NCBI RefSeq assembly: GCF_900094595.1
Contig: NZ_FMAD01000008.1
Span: 186,001-250,000 of the forward strand
DNA from: Cupriavidus alkaliphilus
Lineage (GTDB): Bacteria > Pseudomonadota > Gammaproteobacteria > Burkholderiales > Burkholderiaceae
DNA: 64,000 nt
Direction of reading: 5' to 3'
The position numbers and the translations under genes are program-made. The notes under the pieces were generated by a model that did not search any database, had not been told where the DNA came from, and was given only the letters and a program-made list of their open reading frames with translations. Shown one piece after another: positions 33,537-44,690 of this stretch; position 1 is the stretch's first letter; the number at the start of each line of letters is the position of its first letter.

Positions 33537-34619
33537 TCATCCGCCCTTGCCTTTCTTGCCATTCGCTGGCGGGGACTGCCCCGCCAGCAATTGCAGCAGC
33601 CGCGCCTCGTCCGCGCGCAGCCGCGTCATGGCGGGCGCGCGGCCGCCCGCCCGCAGCACGCCGGCCAGGTAGGCATCGATGACGTCGGGGTGCACATAGC
33701 ATTTGCGGCACACCGCGACGGTGTTGCGCAACTGGTTCGCGACTTCGCGGATGGCATCGGTCACGGCCTTGCGGCGCGCGGTCTCGCTGGACGCTTCCGG
33801 CAGCTTGCGCAGGATCGCCAGCGCATGCACGCTGCCGGCCCAGGTGCGGAAGTCCTTGGCGGTAAAGTCGCCGCCGGTCACTTCCTGCAGGTAGGCGTTG
33901 ACATCGGCCGAGCCGATCTCGCGGATCTCGCCATCGCTGTCGCGGTACTTGAACAGGCACTGGCCCGGCAGGTCGGCGCAGTTGCGCACGATGCGCGCGA
34001 GGCGCGGGTCGTTGACCGAGACGTCGTGCGTGATGCCGCTCTTGCCGGTGAACTGGAAGCGCAGCCGGCTGCCGCGCACGGTCACATGGCGGCGGCGCAG
34101 CGTGGTCAGGCCGTAGGTGCGGTTCTGGCGCGCGTAGCGCGGCGAGCCGACGCGCACCAGCGTGGCGTCGAGCAGCAGCACCACCGCACCCACCACCTTC
34201 TCGCGCGGCATGCCGTTGCGGCGCAGGTCGCGCGCCACGCGCGCGCGCAGGCGCGGCAGCGCGGCCCCGAACGCCGCCAGCCGCGCATATTTGTCGGTAT
34301 CGCGCAGCGTGGCCCATTGCGGGTGGTAGACATACTGCTTGCGCCCGCGCGCATCGCGCCCGGTGGCCTGCAGGTGCCCGCGCGGGTCCGGGCAGATCCA
34401 CACCGACTCGTAGGCCGGCGGGATGGCCAGCGTCGAGATGCGCGCCAGCGTGGCGGCATCGGTCACGCGCTTGCCGTCCGGGCCGGTATAGCTGAAGCCG
34501 CTGCCATGGCGCCGGCGCGTGATGCCCGGGCTGCCGTCGTCGACATAGCGCAGCCCCGCGTCGCGCAACACCGTGTCGAGCGCGGCGGGGGCTTCGGTGC
34601 CGGGCAGCGTGCTGTCCAT
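33537..34619 (-). CDS. DNA topoisomerase IB (poxvirus-like)
   Basis: 360 residues, normal for bacterial TopIB. Catalytic residues can be read with the spacing of the Deinococcus enzyme: Arg156, Lys193 (TGKSG), Arg258 (KDFRTW), Asn299 (LRNT) and the nucleophile Tyr308 (KCYVHP). It relaxes supercoils by a 3'-phosphotyrosyl intermediate without ATP. The N-terminal half (SGFSYTGPDGKRVTD, IPPAYESVWICPDPRGH, QATGRDARGRKQYVYHP) is the DNA-clamp domain. ATG 34619 begins MDSTLPGTEAP. It lies just before an alpha/beta hydrolase on the same strand, 11 bases apart, and convergent with the ParB-like gene. In this neighbourhood it may help after DNA damage. Confidence 0.95.
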   Translation of the reverse strand: MDSTLPGTEAPAALDTVLRDAGLRYVDDGSPGITRRRHGSGFSYTGPDGKRVTDAATLARISTLAIPPAYESVWICPDPRGHLQATGRDARGRKQYVYHPQWATLRDTDKYARLAAFGAALPRLRARVARDLRRNGMPREKVVGAVVLLLDATLVRVGSPRYARQNRTYGLTTLRRRHVTVRGSRLRFQFTGKSGITHDVSVNDPRLARIVRNCADLPGQCLFKYRDSDGEIREIGSADVNAYLQEVTGGDFTAKDFRTWAGSVHALAILRKLPEASSETARRKAVTDAIREVANQLRNTVAVCRKCYVHPDVIDAYLAGVLRAGGRAPAMTRLRADEARLLQLLAGQSPPANGKKGKGG

Positions 34620-34630
34620 GGGCCGCGGGT

Positions 34631-35497
34631 TCAGCCGGCGCCCGGCGCGCCGGCGGACTCGGGCTGCGGGGTTTCGAGCCCGGCGTCGGGCGCCGGCGGT
34701 GCGGGCTTTGGCGCAGGCTTCGGCGCGGGCGCCACCGCGCGTTCGGCGGTGACCGGGCCGGCGCGGGCCACGGTGACCATTTCGCGCAGCCAGTTGACCA
34801 GCATGCTGCTGTAGGTGCGCTGGAATTCTTCGTCGCTCAGGCCATGGTCGGCGCCCTTGATCACGCGGTAGGTCAGCGAGTTGGCATGGATGCAGGAGTC
34901 GACATAGCTCATCACGACGGCATGGGGCACGATCTGGTCGTGCTCGGATTCGATCACCAGCACGTCGCCGGTAAACGCCGTGCACGCGCGCAGCGCGCGA
35001 TTGCTGGCGGGCGGCACCATGCTGCGCCGGTAGGTCACCAGGTCCTGCTCGCGGTGCAGCTGGCGCTTGGGCAGGTCCCAGCCTGAATCCATGTACAGCG
35101 CCGGGGCCCGGAACGCCAGCCAGCGCACCTGGCGCAGGCCGCTGAGCAGCGCGGCCAGGTATCCGCCATAGCTGCTGCCCACCACCGCGATCGCGTTGCG
35201 GTCGACCTCGGGCTGGCGCACCAGCACATCGTAGGCCGCCACCACGTCGGCGAGATTGCGCGTGCGGCTGACGGTCTCGTACTGCGCGCGCGTGCCGGCA
35301 TGGCCGGTCAGGTCGAAGGTCAGGCAGACGCAGCCCAGCCCCGTCACCTTGCGCGCGCGCGCCAGGTATTGCTGCTGGCTGCCGCCCCAGCCATGCACGA
35401 ACAACACCCCCGGCAATTTGGTTTCCGGGCTGATCAGGGTACCGGCGATGGTGCCGCCTTCGCTTTCGATCTGCAGCAGTTCTTCATGCGTTGCCAT
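34631..35497 (-). CDS. Alpha/beta hydrolase
   Basis: 288 residues. The fold is evident: oxyanion loop FVHGWGGSQQQY, nucleophile elbow VGSSYGGY, acid-region VIESEHDQIV and catalytic His KGADHGLS. The C-terminal about 40 residues are a proline/alanine-rich tail (AVAPAPKPAPKPAPPAPDAG), probably flexible and unlike the fold. Substrate cannot be predicted; DLTGHAGTRAQYETVSRTRN resembles the dienelactone-hydrolase-like/esterase group. The start overlaps the end of the DUF3182 gene by 14 bases, and the stop is 11 bases before topB, so the three form one minus-strand unit. No signal peptide. Confidence 0.87.
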   Translation of the reverse strand: MATHEELLQIESEGGTIAGTLISPETKLPGVLFVHGWGGSQQQYLARARKVTGLGCVCLTFDLTGHAGTRAQYETVSRTRNLADVVAAYDVLVRQPEVDRNAIAVVGSSYGGYLAALLSGLRQVRWLAFRAPALYMDSGWDLPKRQLHREQDLVTYRRSMVPPASNRALRACTAFTGDVLVIESEHDQIVPHAVVMSYVDSCIHANSLTYRVIKGADHGLSDEEFQRTYSSMLVNWLREMVTVARAGPVTAERAVAPAPKPAPKPAPPAPDAGLETPQPESAGAPGAG

Positions 35498-36689
35498 CGG
35501 ATTCAGGCTCCAGTCGTGCGTACTTGGTCAGGGGACCGACATGGCGATCTTCGCCCTGGTAGTAGATCTCGGCGTCTTCCGGCACGCGCACGTCGTTGCC
35601 GTAGACTTCGCGCGTGGACGCGACCACGCGCGTGCGCTCCGGATCGTCGCGCAGCGCCGTCAGCGCCACCAGTTCGGCACCGGTCGCGCCGCCCACGCGC
35701 CAGGACTGCTCCAGCACGCCGCAGAACATCTGCCCGCCATCGGCGCTGCCGGCCGGCGCGCCGAAGGCGACGTCGTAGTTGCAGCGCGACAGCACCATGC
35801 CGCCGCCCTCGCCATAGCAGGCCAGCGCGGCTTCGTGGTACACCATCGCCGCGCGCACCGCGGCAAGGATGCGGGCGTCGAACGGATGCTGCAGCAGCGC
35901 GTCAAAGCCGCCACGCACCACGGTCAGCGTCGAGCCGCCGTAGACCTTCTGGCCCCGGTTGTTCTCGGTCAGCCCCTGCGTGCCGCAATAGCTCGCTTCC
36001 AGTCCCGCCAGCACGACCTTGCCGACGCTGTAGGTCTGCGGCGCGCGCAGGTCGCGCTCCACCACCAGGCCGTCGCGCTCGACTTCCTCCGGGGCAAGCG
36101 CGGCCAGCGCTTCTTCCAGCGCGGCTTCGCCGTCGACCACGCGCTGGCCCAGCCCGCCGACACCGCCGGTATCCTTGAGCCGCACCGGCCCCAGCGTCAG
36201 CAGCCGCAGCGCCGCAGTACGCGCATCGCCAAGGCTGAACGCGGTAAAGCCCGGCAGCGTGGCGCCCACCACGCGCCGCACGAAGGCCTCGGACCAGCCC
36301 CGCGGCGCCGCGGCACCGGGCTCGACCAGCCCGTGCGTGATCGCCTTGGTGGCGACGAACGCATACGGCACCACGCCGCCGAAGAGATCGTCCTCGCCCT
36401 GCACGCCCAGGGTCGCCGCCAGTTCGCGGCCGACCAGGGTCTGTGCCGGCACCAGGTACGGCGCGGGCCGTCCCGCCGCGGGCGCGGCGTACCCGCCGGC
36501 GAACGGCAGGCCGGCAATCCAGGCAACCTTGCGCGCAATATTGGCAAGGGTCATGCCATGGTGGCTGTCGCCCTCGTCCAGGGTCTCGCAGCCGTAGGCC
36601 ACCACCGGGCGGCTGCCCTGCTGCGCGGCTGCCGGACCTGCGCCCGGCAGCGCCGGTTTTCGCTTGCTTGCGTTGCTGGATGCGGTCAC
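35484..36689 (-). CDS. DUF3182 family protein
   Basis: 401 residues with no signal peptide. The core resembles ATP-grasp-type proteins: GLPFAGGY, LVPAQTLVGRELAATLG, LFGGVVPYAFVATKAITHG, VRLKDTGGVGGLGQRVV and RCNYDVAFG. DUF3182 proteins occur with stress genes in Burkholderiales; no reaction is known. I chose the GTG at 36689 because AGGAG lies 7-11 bases upstream and the protein then begins with the basic VTASSNASKRK; longer starts run into the next gene's promoter region. Overlaps the hydrolase start by 14 bases. Confidence 0.8.
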   Translation of the reverse strand: MTASSNASKRKPALPGAGPAAAQQGSRPVVAYGCETLDEGDSHHGMTLANIARKVAWIAGLPFAGGYAAPAAGRPAPYLVPAQTLVGRELAATLGVQGEDDLFGGVVPYAFVATKAITHGLVEPGAAAPRGWSEAFVRRVVGATLPGFTAFSLGDARTAALRLLTLGPVRLKDTGGVGGLGQRVVDGEAALEEALAALAPEEVERDGLVVERDLRAPQTYSVGKVVLAGLEASYCGTQGLTENNRGQKVYGGSTLTVVRGGFDALLQHPFDARILAAVRAAMVYHEAALACYGEGGGMVLSRCNYDVAFGAPAGSADGGQMFCGVLEQSWRVGGATGAELVALTALRDDPERTRVVASTREVYGNDVRVPEDAEIYYQGEDRHVGPLTKYARLEPESDGNA

Positions 36690-36751
36690 GGCCGGCTCCT
36701 GTCTCGGTTTTGTCGCATGGGTCCTGCGCAAGGGGGCCGCGGGCCGGCAAG

Positions 36752-37330
36752 CTACGAGGCTGCCGAGGCGGAGGTGGCGGGCGCGCTGCCGGCATCGGCG
36801 GCGTTCGCTTCGGGCTGGCGTCCCCGCGCGGCCCGCGCGTGGCGCTTGGCGGCGTGGTTTTCGCGCGCTTCGTCGAGCGAATGGCTGGTCTTGATGCCGT
36901 CCTCCTGGTCGGCCAGCTCGGCCAGCTGGCGGTAGAAGGTGACCAGCTGACGCAGCTCTTCTTCATCGAGGTCCTCGATCGACACCAGCATGTTGCTGGC
37001 CTCGCGGTGGGAGGCCAGCAGCTCGTTGAGCTTCAGGTGGACCGCGACCGCATCCTTGTTCTGGCTCTGCTGGATCAGGAACACCATCAGGAAGGTGACG
37101 ATGGTGGTGCCGGTGTTGATGACCAGCTGCCAGGTCTCGGAGTACCCGAACATCGGGCCGGTGAGGGCCCACGCCACCACCACGCCGACGGCCAGCACGA
37201 AGGCGGTCGGCGACCCGGCATGGCGCGTGGCGCCGCCGGCAAAGCGGTCGAACAGGTGCAGTACGGTGGCACGTTTGCCGGCGCCGGAGCGATGGCCAAC
37301 GCCGGGCAGGATTGGGCTGGATTTGCGCAT
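36752..37330 (-). CDS. Low-affinity iron permease-family membrane protein
   Basis: 192 residues. After a basic N terminus (about 30 residues) come two membrane segments, SPTAFVLAVGVVVAWALTG and WQLVINTGTTIVTFLMVFLI, and then a conserved IQQSQNKDAVAVHLKLNELL, the Fet4-like low-affinity iron permease (pfam04120) signature. The rest is soluble and charged, ending in a low-complexity Ala/Ser tail. The family is named from yeast Fet4, but bacterial members of this short form are not proven transporters. ATG at 37330. It is 62 bases from the DUF3182 start, same strand; whether they share a promoter is unclear. Confidence 0.83.
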   Translation of the reverse strand: MRKSSPILPGVGHRSGAGKRATVLHLFDRFAGGATRHAGSPTAFVLAVGVVVAWALTGPMFGYSETWQLVINTGTTIVTFLMVFLIQQSQNKDAVAVHLKLNELLASHREASNMLVSIEDLDEEELRQLVTFYRQLAELADQEDGIKTSHSLDEARENHAAKRHARAARGRQPEANAADAGSAPATSASAAS

Positions 37331-37682
37331 CGTTGCACTCCCACGGATAAATCGCCGGATTGGCCGCCGAGAATGGTGCTGGCCTGGGCGGCATGCTGAT
37401 TTCATTGTATGGAGCGCATGGCCAATGTGCAGCGGGCGCAGTCCTACAACGGGCGCAGCACTTGCCGCGTCCTGCACGTTTCGTTTCTACATCGGGAGAT
37501 AAATCTTGCCGGCGGCGTGGCCGCATTCCTGCGCGCCACGCGCGCGCGGGCCACGGGAACGCTTCTTGCGCCGCATTCCATGACGAAGCGGCGACTCCCG
37601 GTGCGCCGGTGGCCAGTCGCCGCCCTGATGACCAGGGCCCGATGCGCACGCGATATCGGTCCCACCGCAAACGGAGCCAGCC
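37331..37682. other. 352-base divergent region with CTACA-type motifs
   Basis: Between the iron-permease-like gene and the CBS gene. CTACA occurs at 37444-37448 (CCTACAACGGG) and 37487-37491 (TTCTACATCGGG). No gene or clear -35/-10 was recognised. Confidence 0.45.
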
Positions 37683-38150
37683 ATGTTCCAGTCCCCTGCC
37701 ACGCAACCCCGCGCGCCGCGGCGCGTCGTCGACATCATGACGCGCCAGCCGGCCTATATCACCCCCGATGAAACCATCCAGCATGCCGCGCAGCTGATGG
37801 CGGACCTGCACGTCGGCTCGCTGCCGGTATGCGACGGCCGGCGCCTGGTCGGCATGCTGACCGACCGCGACATCACCGTGCGCGCCACCGCTGGCGGACA
37901 CGCGCCGCAGGCCACGCGCGTGGCCGATGCCATGTCGCCGCAAGTGGAATGGTGCCTCGAAGACGAATCGCTCGAGGACGCGCAGCACAAGATGGAAGCC
38001 GCGCAGGTGCGGCGCCTGCCGGTGCTCGACCACGACCACACCCTGGTGGGCATCGTGTCGCTGGGCGACTTCGCCAGCAAGGGTGGCGATACGCGCGAGT
38101 CCGGCGAGACGCTGGCATCGATCTCCACGCCTTCGGCGCCCGCGCGCTGA
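37683..38150 (+). CDS. Tandem CBS-domain protein
   Basis: 155 residues, two CBS domains: VVDIMTRQPAYITPDETIQH, LHVGSLPVCDGRRLVGMLTD and DITVRAT for the first; MSPQVEWCLEDESLEDAQHKM, VRRLPVLDHDHTLVGIVSLG for the second. A pair of CBS domains forms a Bateman module that binds adenine nucleotides such as AMP or ATP. There is no fused enzyme, so it acts as a free regulator or sensor, as in many stress-induced loci. It ends 23 bases before a small BON gene on the same strand, presumably one operon. ATG 37683 lies 11-14 bases after a GGAG-like site. Confidence 0.9.
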   Translation: MFQSPATQPRAPRRVVDIMTRQPAYITPDETIQHAAQLMADLHVGSLPVCDGRRLVGMLTDRDITVRATAGGHAPQATRVADAMSPQVEWCLEDESLEDAQHKMEAAQVRRLPVLDHDHTLVGIVSLGDFASKGGDTRESGETLASISTPSAPAR

Positions 38151-38173
38151 AGCCGCATCGACCAGGAGCCGCG

Positions 38174-38509
38174 ATGAGCGCAATCTCTTCCGCCGATGAC
38201 GAAGCCCTGCGCGTGGCCGTACGCGCCGAAATTGCCGCGGCCTTCGATGGCCGCTTTCCCGACGGCGTGACGCTCGAGGTGAGCGACCGGCGCGTGACCG
38301 TGCGCGGCTGCGTGGAAGACGTCGACACCGCGCAGCGCGTGGAGAAGGCCGCCGCGGTCAGTCCCGGCGTGCTGGGCGTGCATAACGCGCTGTCGACGCG
38401 GCAACCGCCTGCGCCGCCTGCGCCCGAGCCGCAGGGCCAGCCCGAAGGCAGCGGCAGGCACGCCGACCCGGCCGACAAGCCCGCCGGGCAGGTAAACCAC
38501 AAAGTCTGA
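38174..38509 (+). CDS. Small BON-domain protein
   Basis: 111 residues. A single BON fold near residues 10-75 (ALRVAVRAEIAAAFD, VTLEVSDRRVTVRGCVEDVDTAQRVEKAA, SPGVLGVHNALSTR), followed by a proline-rich tail (QPPAPPAPEPQGQPEG). No signal peptide, so cytoplasmic, unlike the exported BON protein at 55380. AGGAGCC lies just before the ATG. It follows the CBS gene by 23 bases and is followed by a strong terminator, marking the end of the operon. Role unknown; BON-CBS pairs are common in stress loci. Confidence 0.85.
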   Translation: MSAISSADDEALRVAVRAEIAAAFDGRFPDGVTLEVSDRRVTVRGCVEDVDTAQRVEKAAAVSPGVLGVHNALSTRQPPAPPAPEPQGQPEGSGRHADPADKPAGQVNHKV

Positions 38510-38526
38510 GCGGCACGCTGAACGAC

Positions 38527-38555
38527 AAGGCGCCGGAGGTTATCTCCGGCGCCTT
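38527..38555 (+). terminator. Terminator after the CBS-BON operon
   Basis: AAGGCGCCGGAG, loop GTTAT, CTCCGGCGCCTT: a perfect 12-base-pair stem 17 bases after the BON stop. The T-tract is weak on this strand. It could also terminate the convergent PRC gene. Confidence 0.75.
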
Positions 38556-38592
38556 CGCGTATGCGACGTGCTAATGGCCGGACGAGCCGCGC

Positions 38593-39054
38593 TCAGCCCC
38601 AGGGGTCATAACGGTCGGCTTCCCAGTACGGCGAGATGCCGTAGTACTGGTGGATGCTGGTGGCCCATTGCGAGTCGGCCATGGTCGGCCAGTGGTCCTT
38701 GTCGAACCCCGGCGCGGCCTTGAGCCGGTCCTTCTCGACGCCGAGCACGAAGCACTTGCGCCGCGTGTCCAGCGTCAGCGCGGACCACGGCAGCGCGAAC
38801 AGCTTTTCGCCGATGCCAAGGAAGCCGCCCATGGCCAGCACGGCATAGGCGACGCGGCCGCCGAGCACGTCGATCATGATGTGGTCGATGGTGCCGATGT
38901 CGTCGCCGGCCGGATCAACCACCTTGTTGCCCTCGAGCGTGTCGGCCGCCATCACGAACGGGCCGGGTCCCGGGGAATTGCGGTCGATGCCGCCTACGAT
39001 CGAGGCGCCGTGCGGATGCTCGGCGCCGGGCGTTTCAGGTTGGACTGGATTCAT
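38593..39054 (-). CDS. PRC-barrel domain protein
   Basis: 153 residues. PRC-barrel core: VMAADTLEGNKVVDPAGDDI, GTIDHIMIDVLGGRVAYAVLAMGG and FLGIGEKLFALPWSALTLD. The C-terminal third ends with QWATSIHQYYGISPYWEADRY, a tail typical of cytoplasmic stress-linked PRC proteins. No catalytic site is known for the fold; members bind other proteins or RNA. AAAGGAGGCATCC gives a very strong ribosome site before ATG 39054. It is close to a GRFDS-type stress gene (59 bases) on the same strand, which lies upstream. Confidence 0.87.
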   Translation of the reverse strand: MNPVQPETPGAEHPHGASIVGGIDRNSPGPGPFVMAADTLEGNKVVDPAGDDIGTIDHIMIDVLGGRVAYAVLAMGGFLGIGEKLFALPWSALTLDTRRKCFVLGVEKDRLKAAPGFDKDHWPTMADSQWATSIHQYYGISPYWEADRYDPWG

Positions 39055-39113
39055 GGATGCCTCCTTTTGGCTGCTGGGGTAGCGGATTGGAGCGAAATGC
39101 GAAGCGTGGCGCG

Positions 39114-39704
39114 CTAGCGGCGTTCGCGCGTGTCGGCCGGCACCGGCGGCACCAGCGGATCGAAGTCGGCCCAGCGGCCATCGACCCACTGGCCGTCGGC
39201 GCGCTCGACATCCTTGGCGCCGCCCTGGCGCAGCACGCTGGCGACCGTGTCCGCCGTGGCGGTGTCGGTGCTGGTCAGGTGCGCCGCCAGCACGACGCCG
39301 GCATTGCGCACCGCGGGCTGGCCGGTGCGCGGATTGCGCCCGGCATGACGTGCCAGCGCCAGCGCGCCCGCAAGCGAGCCCAGGTAGGCACCGAGCCCGA
39401 CCGCGAATACCAGCACCAGGATCGACAGCGGTGGCGTTGCCCCCAGCGCGGCCACCAGCGCCGCGCCCACCGCGGCGCCGACGGCAGCGCCGATCAGCAC
39501 CCCGCTGATGGCACCCACGCCAGACTTGCGCGCGCCGGCATCTGCGGCGTGGTCGCCGCCGATGGCATAGGCGGCATGCTGCCCGGGCGGGTTCACGTAG
39601 AACAGGTTCAGGTCCTGGTCGGCAAACCCCTGCGCGCGCAAGCGGCTCGCCGCGGTTTCGGCGGTGGAGAAGCTGTCGAAACGGCCAGCGATGATGGCGG
39701 ACAT
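39114..39704 (-). CDS. GRFDS-family stress protein with glycine-zipper membrane insert
   Basis: 196 residues. The first about 30 residues (SAIIAGRFDSFSTAETAASR) match the protein at 29802, and the last part (GQWVDGRWADFDPLVP) carries the same W-x-DFDP end motif. Between them lies a glycine-rich region of two or three helices (SGVLIGAAVGAAVGAALVAAL, ILVLVFAVGLGAYLGSLAGA) with GxxxG zippers, likely a membrane insertion or a Glyzipper-type fold. AAAGGAGCCACC precedes the ATG. It appears to be transcribed ahead of the PRC gene. Function unknown. Confidence 0.78.
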   Translation of the reverse strand: MSAIIAGRFDSFSTAETAASRLRAQGFADQDLNLFYVNPPGQHAAYAIGGDHAADAGARKSGVGAISGVLIGAAVGAAVGAALVAALGATPPLSILVLVFAVGLGAYLGSLAGALALARHAGRNPRTGQPAVRNAGVVLAAHLTSTDTATADTVASVLRQGGAKDVERADGQWVDGRWADFDPLVPPVPADTRERR

Positions 39705-39811
39705 GGTGGCTCCTTTTCGTTCATCGATGTGTTCGGAACCGCGGCGGGGCTGCTCGCAGCCACGCCGCGGCGCTTGGACTCAAGGTGGACTAAAGGGGGC
39801 GGGCACGCTCC

Positions 39812-40570
<759 letters not shown>

Positions 40571-40731
40571 TTAGGGTTGTCTGATCCATGCAAGGGGCGG
40601 GCCAGAAGCTTGTCAGCAGCCCTGCATGCAGGCAGGCGCTGCAGCGCGGGTGTGAACGCTGTGTTACTGCGGGCGCGCGGCCGCCGCGCGATGGCGTCGC
40701 GGGCAAGTGGTACGCGTAGCGTTGGCGCCAG

Positions 40732-40750
40732 CCTGGTAAAAACTACATCG
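40732..40750. promoter_or_regulatory. Element shared with the LigD upstream region
   Basis: CCTGGTAAAAACTACATCG here and CCTGGTAAGAACCACATGG at 48081-48099 agree at 16 of 19 positions. Their genes lie in different orientations, so the role is uncertain. Confidence 0.4.
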
Positions 40751-40771
40751 ACGTGGGCAGCACGTCCGCCG

Positions 40772-41686
40772 TCATGTCAGCCGCATATGGCGCGGGAAGC
40801 GGACCGCGATGCAAACGCTGACCTTGTCGCTGTCGCAGCCATCGCTCTCCGCGCTCAGCACGGCGCCGTGCATTTCCACCATGCGCCGCGTCAGCAGCAG
40901 TGCGCTGCTTTGCCGGGACGGCGTCTCGCCGCCCTGCGGCGGACGGCGGCCGAAGAAGTCGGTCAGCGCCGTCAGCCGGCTGGCGCTGCGCTGCGAATCC
41001 AGCGGCGGGCTTTCGGTAATGCGCAGCTTGACGTAGTCGGGCTCGCTGAACAGGTGCACGCTGACCGCGCCGCCCGTCGGTGCGCGCCAGATGCAGTGCA
41101 CCAGCAGGTGCCGCAGCAACGGCGCCAGCCGCATGGCATCCCCGTCGATCCGGTAGGTGGCGGCGTCCGCCGTGTCCGCAGCGGCGCCCGGCGCGCTCGA
41201 TGGGGCGGCAGCCTCCGACCATATCGCGGAGCCGTCCGCGCTCAGCGGCGACAGCAGCACGCCGCGCGCCTCGGCCGCATGGCGCCGGTCGGCGATCGCC
41301 TGCAGCGCCAGCGTGCGCAGGTCCAGCTGCTGCCAGCGGGGCGGGGCCTCGTCGGCAAGCAGCCGCACCCCCTCTTCCATTTCCTCGATCAACGCCAGCT
41401 GCTGCTGCATGCCCGAGCGGATGCCGTCGAGCGCGCGCTGCGCCGGCGCCGGCGTGGTATCGAAAGCGCGGTCCAGCACGTAGGCCCAACTCTGGATGGC
41501 GTTCAGCGACGAGCGCAGGTCATGCGCGGACTGCTCGATCAGCGTGCTGACCTCCTGCACGCTGCGCACCGGCTGGGCGCTGCCGCTGCCGGCCAGCTGC
41601 GCGTTCGACGCCTGCGGAGCAGGCGACCGCGCGGAATCTGGCTCAGGGGTGCCCGGCAAGCCGGACGGCGGAAATAACTGCGTCAT
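40772..41686 (-). CDS. Histidine-kinase-like sensor with a degraded ATPase domain
   Basis: 304 residues, soluble. HisKA-type helix with SAHDLRSSLNAIQSWAYVLD, phospho-accepting His55. The catalytic domain that follows is degenerate: the N-box position reads LRHLLVHCIWRAP, with no Asn, and no DxGxG loop can be seen where TESPPLDSQ lies. Only the last strands (RMVEMHGAVLSAESDG) look like HATPase. It may thus lack autokinase activity, or be a phosphatase or pseudokinase. There is no sensor domain beyond about 40 N-terminal residues. It lies 159 bases downstream of an NtrC-type regulator on the same strand, so the two may be partners. Start ATG 41686. Confidence 0.75.
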   Translation of the reverse strand: MTQLFPPSGLPGTPEPDSARSPAPQASNAQLAGSGSAQPVRSVQEVSTLIEQSAHDLRSSLNAIQSWAYVLDRAFDTTPAPAQRALDGIRSGMQQQLALIEEMEEGVRLLADEAPPRWQQLDLRTLALQAIADRRHAAEARGVLLSPLSADGSAIWSEAAAPSSAPGAAADTADAATYRIDGDAMRLAPLLRHLLVHCIWRAPTGGAVSVHLFSEPDYVKLRITESPPLDSQRSASRLTALTDFFGRRPPQGGETPSRQSSALLLTRRMVEMHGAVLSAESDGCDSDKVSVCIAVRFPRHMRLT

Positions 41687-41845
41687 GTGCTAGTCGGCCG
41701 CAGGGGGCAGTGGACATGGCAGGCCGGATCGGCCGGGGACGTTGCCCTGCTCGGAAGCAAGAAACGTGCTGCGCGCGTCCCGGCCGGCAGCGCGCACGCC
41801 GCGCATGCCCGCCATCCCCGTGGTCCCAAGCACTGGTGCACGCCG

Positions 41846-43246
<1,401 letters not shown>

Positions 43247-43631
43247 ACGATCCGTCAGTGAGACCTAATGGGAACTCAAGGCAAACCCCCGGGCGCCGCC
43301 TTCCGCAACCGCAACGCCGACCGGCATCTGGGTCGGCGGAACTCCGCCGGCGCGCCTCATGCGTGGCGCGTACGGCAGCCATGGCAGGCACAGGAGGGCA
43401 CGGCCCTGATTGCGGATTCTGGTCCGCGGGGGCGGTTCCACACTGCGTAATGCCAGTCTAAGCCCGGGCAGGCACGGTCGTTGCCGGTGTCCGTCTGACA
43501 CAGCTGTCGGAAGTTGCCGCGCAGGCGCGCGCCGCTATGGCAAGCCCCCACGCCAAAGGCTAGCATAGGAACTTCTCCCGGCAACCCGCCACCTGCAACC
43601 CTCGATCGGCCGATTTCGGGCCAGCGACCCC
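43247..43631. other. 385-base divergent region between two sigma-54 activators
   Basis: Contains GTGTC-CGTCT-GACAC (43487-43501), a 5-base inverted repeat. I looked for a TGGCAC-N5-TTGC promoter and found no good one. No small gene was recognised. Confidence 0.4.
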
Positions 43632-44690
43632 GTGCCAGTGACCGCCAGCACTTCGCGGCGCAGCAACGCCGCCTCTTCCAGCCACGCCGCCAGCCACGCT
43701 GCCGGCACCGCGCCGGCCAGCGAGCCGGCGCCGCGCCGCGCCGTGCCGTCGCAGGTGTCGCTGCTCTGGGAAAGCACCGCGCCCGCGATGCAGCGCCTGC
43801 TGGCGCAGATCGAGCGCGTGGCGCCCACCGATGTCACCATGCTGGCCGTCGGGGAAAGCGGCTCGGGCAAGGAAGTCGTGGCGCGCGCGGTGCATGAACG
43901 CAGCGCCCGCCGCAACGGCCCCTTCATTGCCGTCAACTGCGGCGCGATCCAGCCCACGCTGATCGAATCCGAACTGTTCGGCCATGAAAAGGGTGGCTTT
44001 ACCGGCGCCATCGAGCAGAAGGCGGGCTACTTCGAGCAGGCCCAGGGCGGCACGCTGTTTCTCGACGAAGTCACCGAGATGCCGCTGGAGATGCAGATCA
44101 AGCTGCTGCGGGTGCTGGAGGGCCGCACCTTCCACCGCGTCGGCGGCGACACGCTGATCGCCACCGACGTGCGCATCCTCGCGGCCACCAACCGCGACCC
44201 GGTGGAAGCCGTGCGCGGCGGCCAGCTGCGCGAGGACCTGCTGTACCGGCTGGCGGTGTTCCCCTTGCATATCCCGCCGCTGCGCGAGCGGCCCGACGAT
44301 ATCGTGCCGCTGGCACGCCACTTCCTAGCCGAGTACAACGCCATGGAGCGCACCGACAAGAGCTTCTCGGCGGGTTCGCTGGACCGCCTGGTGCGCTACG
44401 ACTGGCCCGGCAATGTGCGCGAGCTGAAGAACGCGGTCTACCGCGCCTTTATCCTCGCCGACAAGGTGGTGGAAATCGGCAACCCCAACCTCGCCACGCA
44501 GGCGCCGCGGCCGACCACCGTCGACGGCGTGGTCAACGTGCGCGTCGGCACCACGCTTGCCGACACCCAGCGCGAGATCATCATGGCGACGCTGGCGCGC
44601 TTCGACGGCGACAAGCGCCAGGCCGCGCGCGCCCTCGGCATCAGCCTGAAGACGCTCTACAACCGCCTCGACGCCTACCGCTCCTTGTGA
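43632..44690 (+). CDS. Orphan sigma-54 activator without a receiver domain
   Basis: 352 residues: a short low-complexity Ser/Ala-rich N terminus (about 45), then AAA+ with Walker [10 protein letters not shown], loop GGFTGA, Walker [10 protein letters not shown], sensor ATNRDPVEA and R-finger region, and Fis-type HTH ([20 protein letters not shown]). Lack of a receiver or GAF domain implies constitutive activity or control by another protein. The GGFTGA loop deviates at the second position. The start is unclear: GTG 43632 is the first in frame, GTG 43638 an alternative. It ends overlapping the convergent hybrid kinase by 16 bases. The HTH is very similar to that of the 41846 protein, suggesting a shared target. 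Confidence 0.87.
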   Translation: MPVTASTSRRSNAASSSHAASHAAGTAPASEPAPRRAVPSQVSLLWESTAPAMQRLLAQIERVAPTDVTMLAVGESGSGKEVVARAVHERSARRNGPFIAVNCGAIQPTLIESELFGHEKGGFTGAIEQKAGYFEQAQGGTLFLDEVTEMPLEMQIKLLRVLEGRTFHRVGGDTLIATDVRILAATNRDPVEAVRGGQLREDLLYRLAVFPLHIPPLRERPDDIVPLARHFLAEYNAMERTDKSFSAGSLDRLVRYDWPGNVRELKNAVYRAFILADKVVEIGNPNLATQAPRPTTVDGVVNVRVGTTLADTQREIIMATLARFDGDKRQAARALGISLKTLYNRLDAYRSL

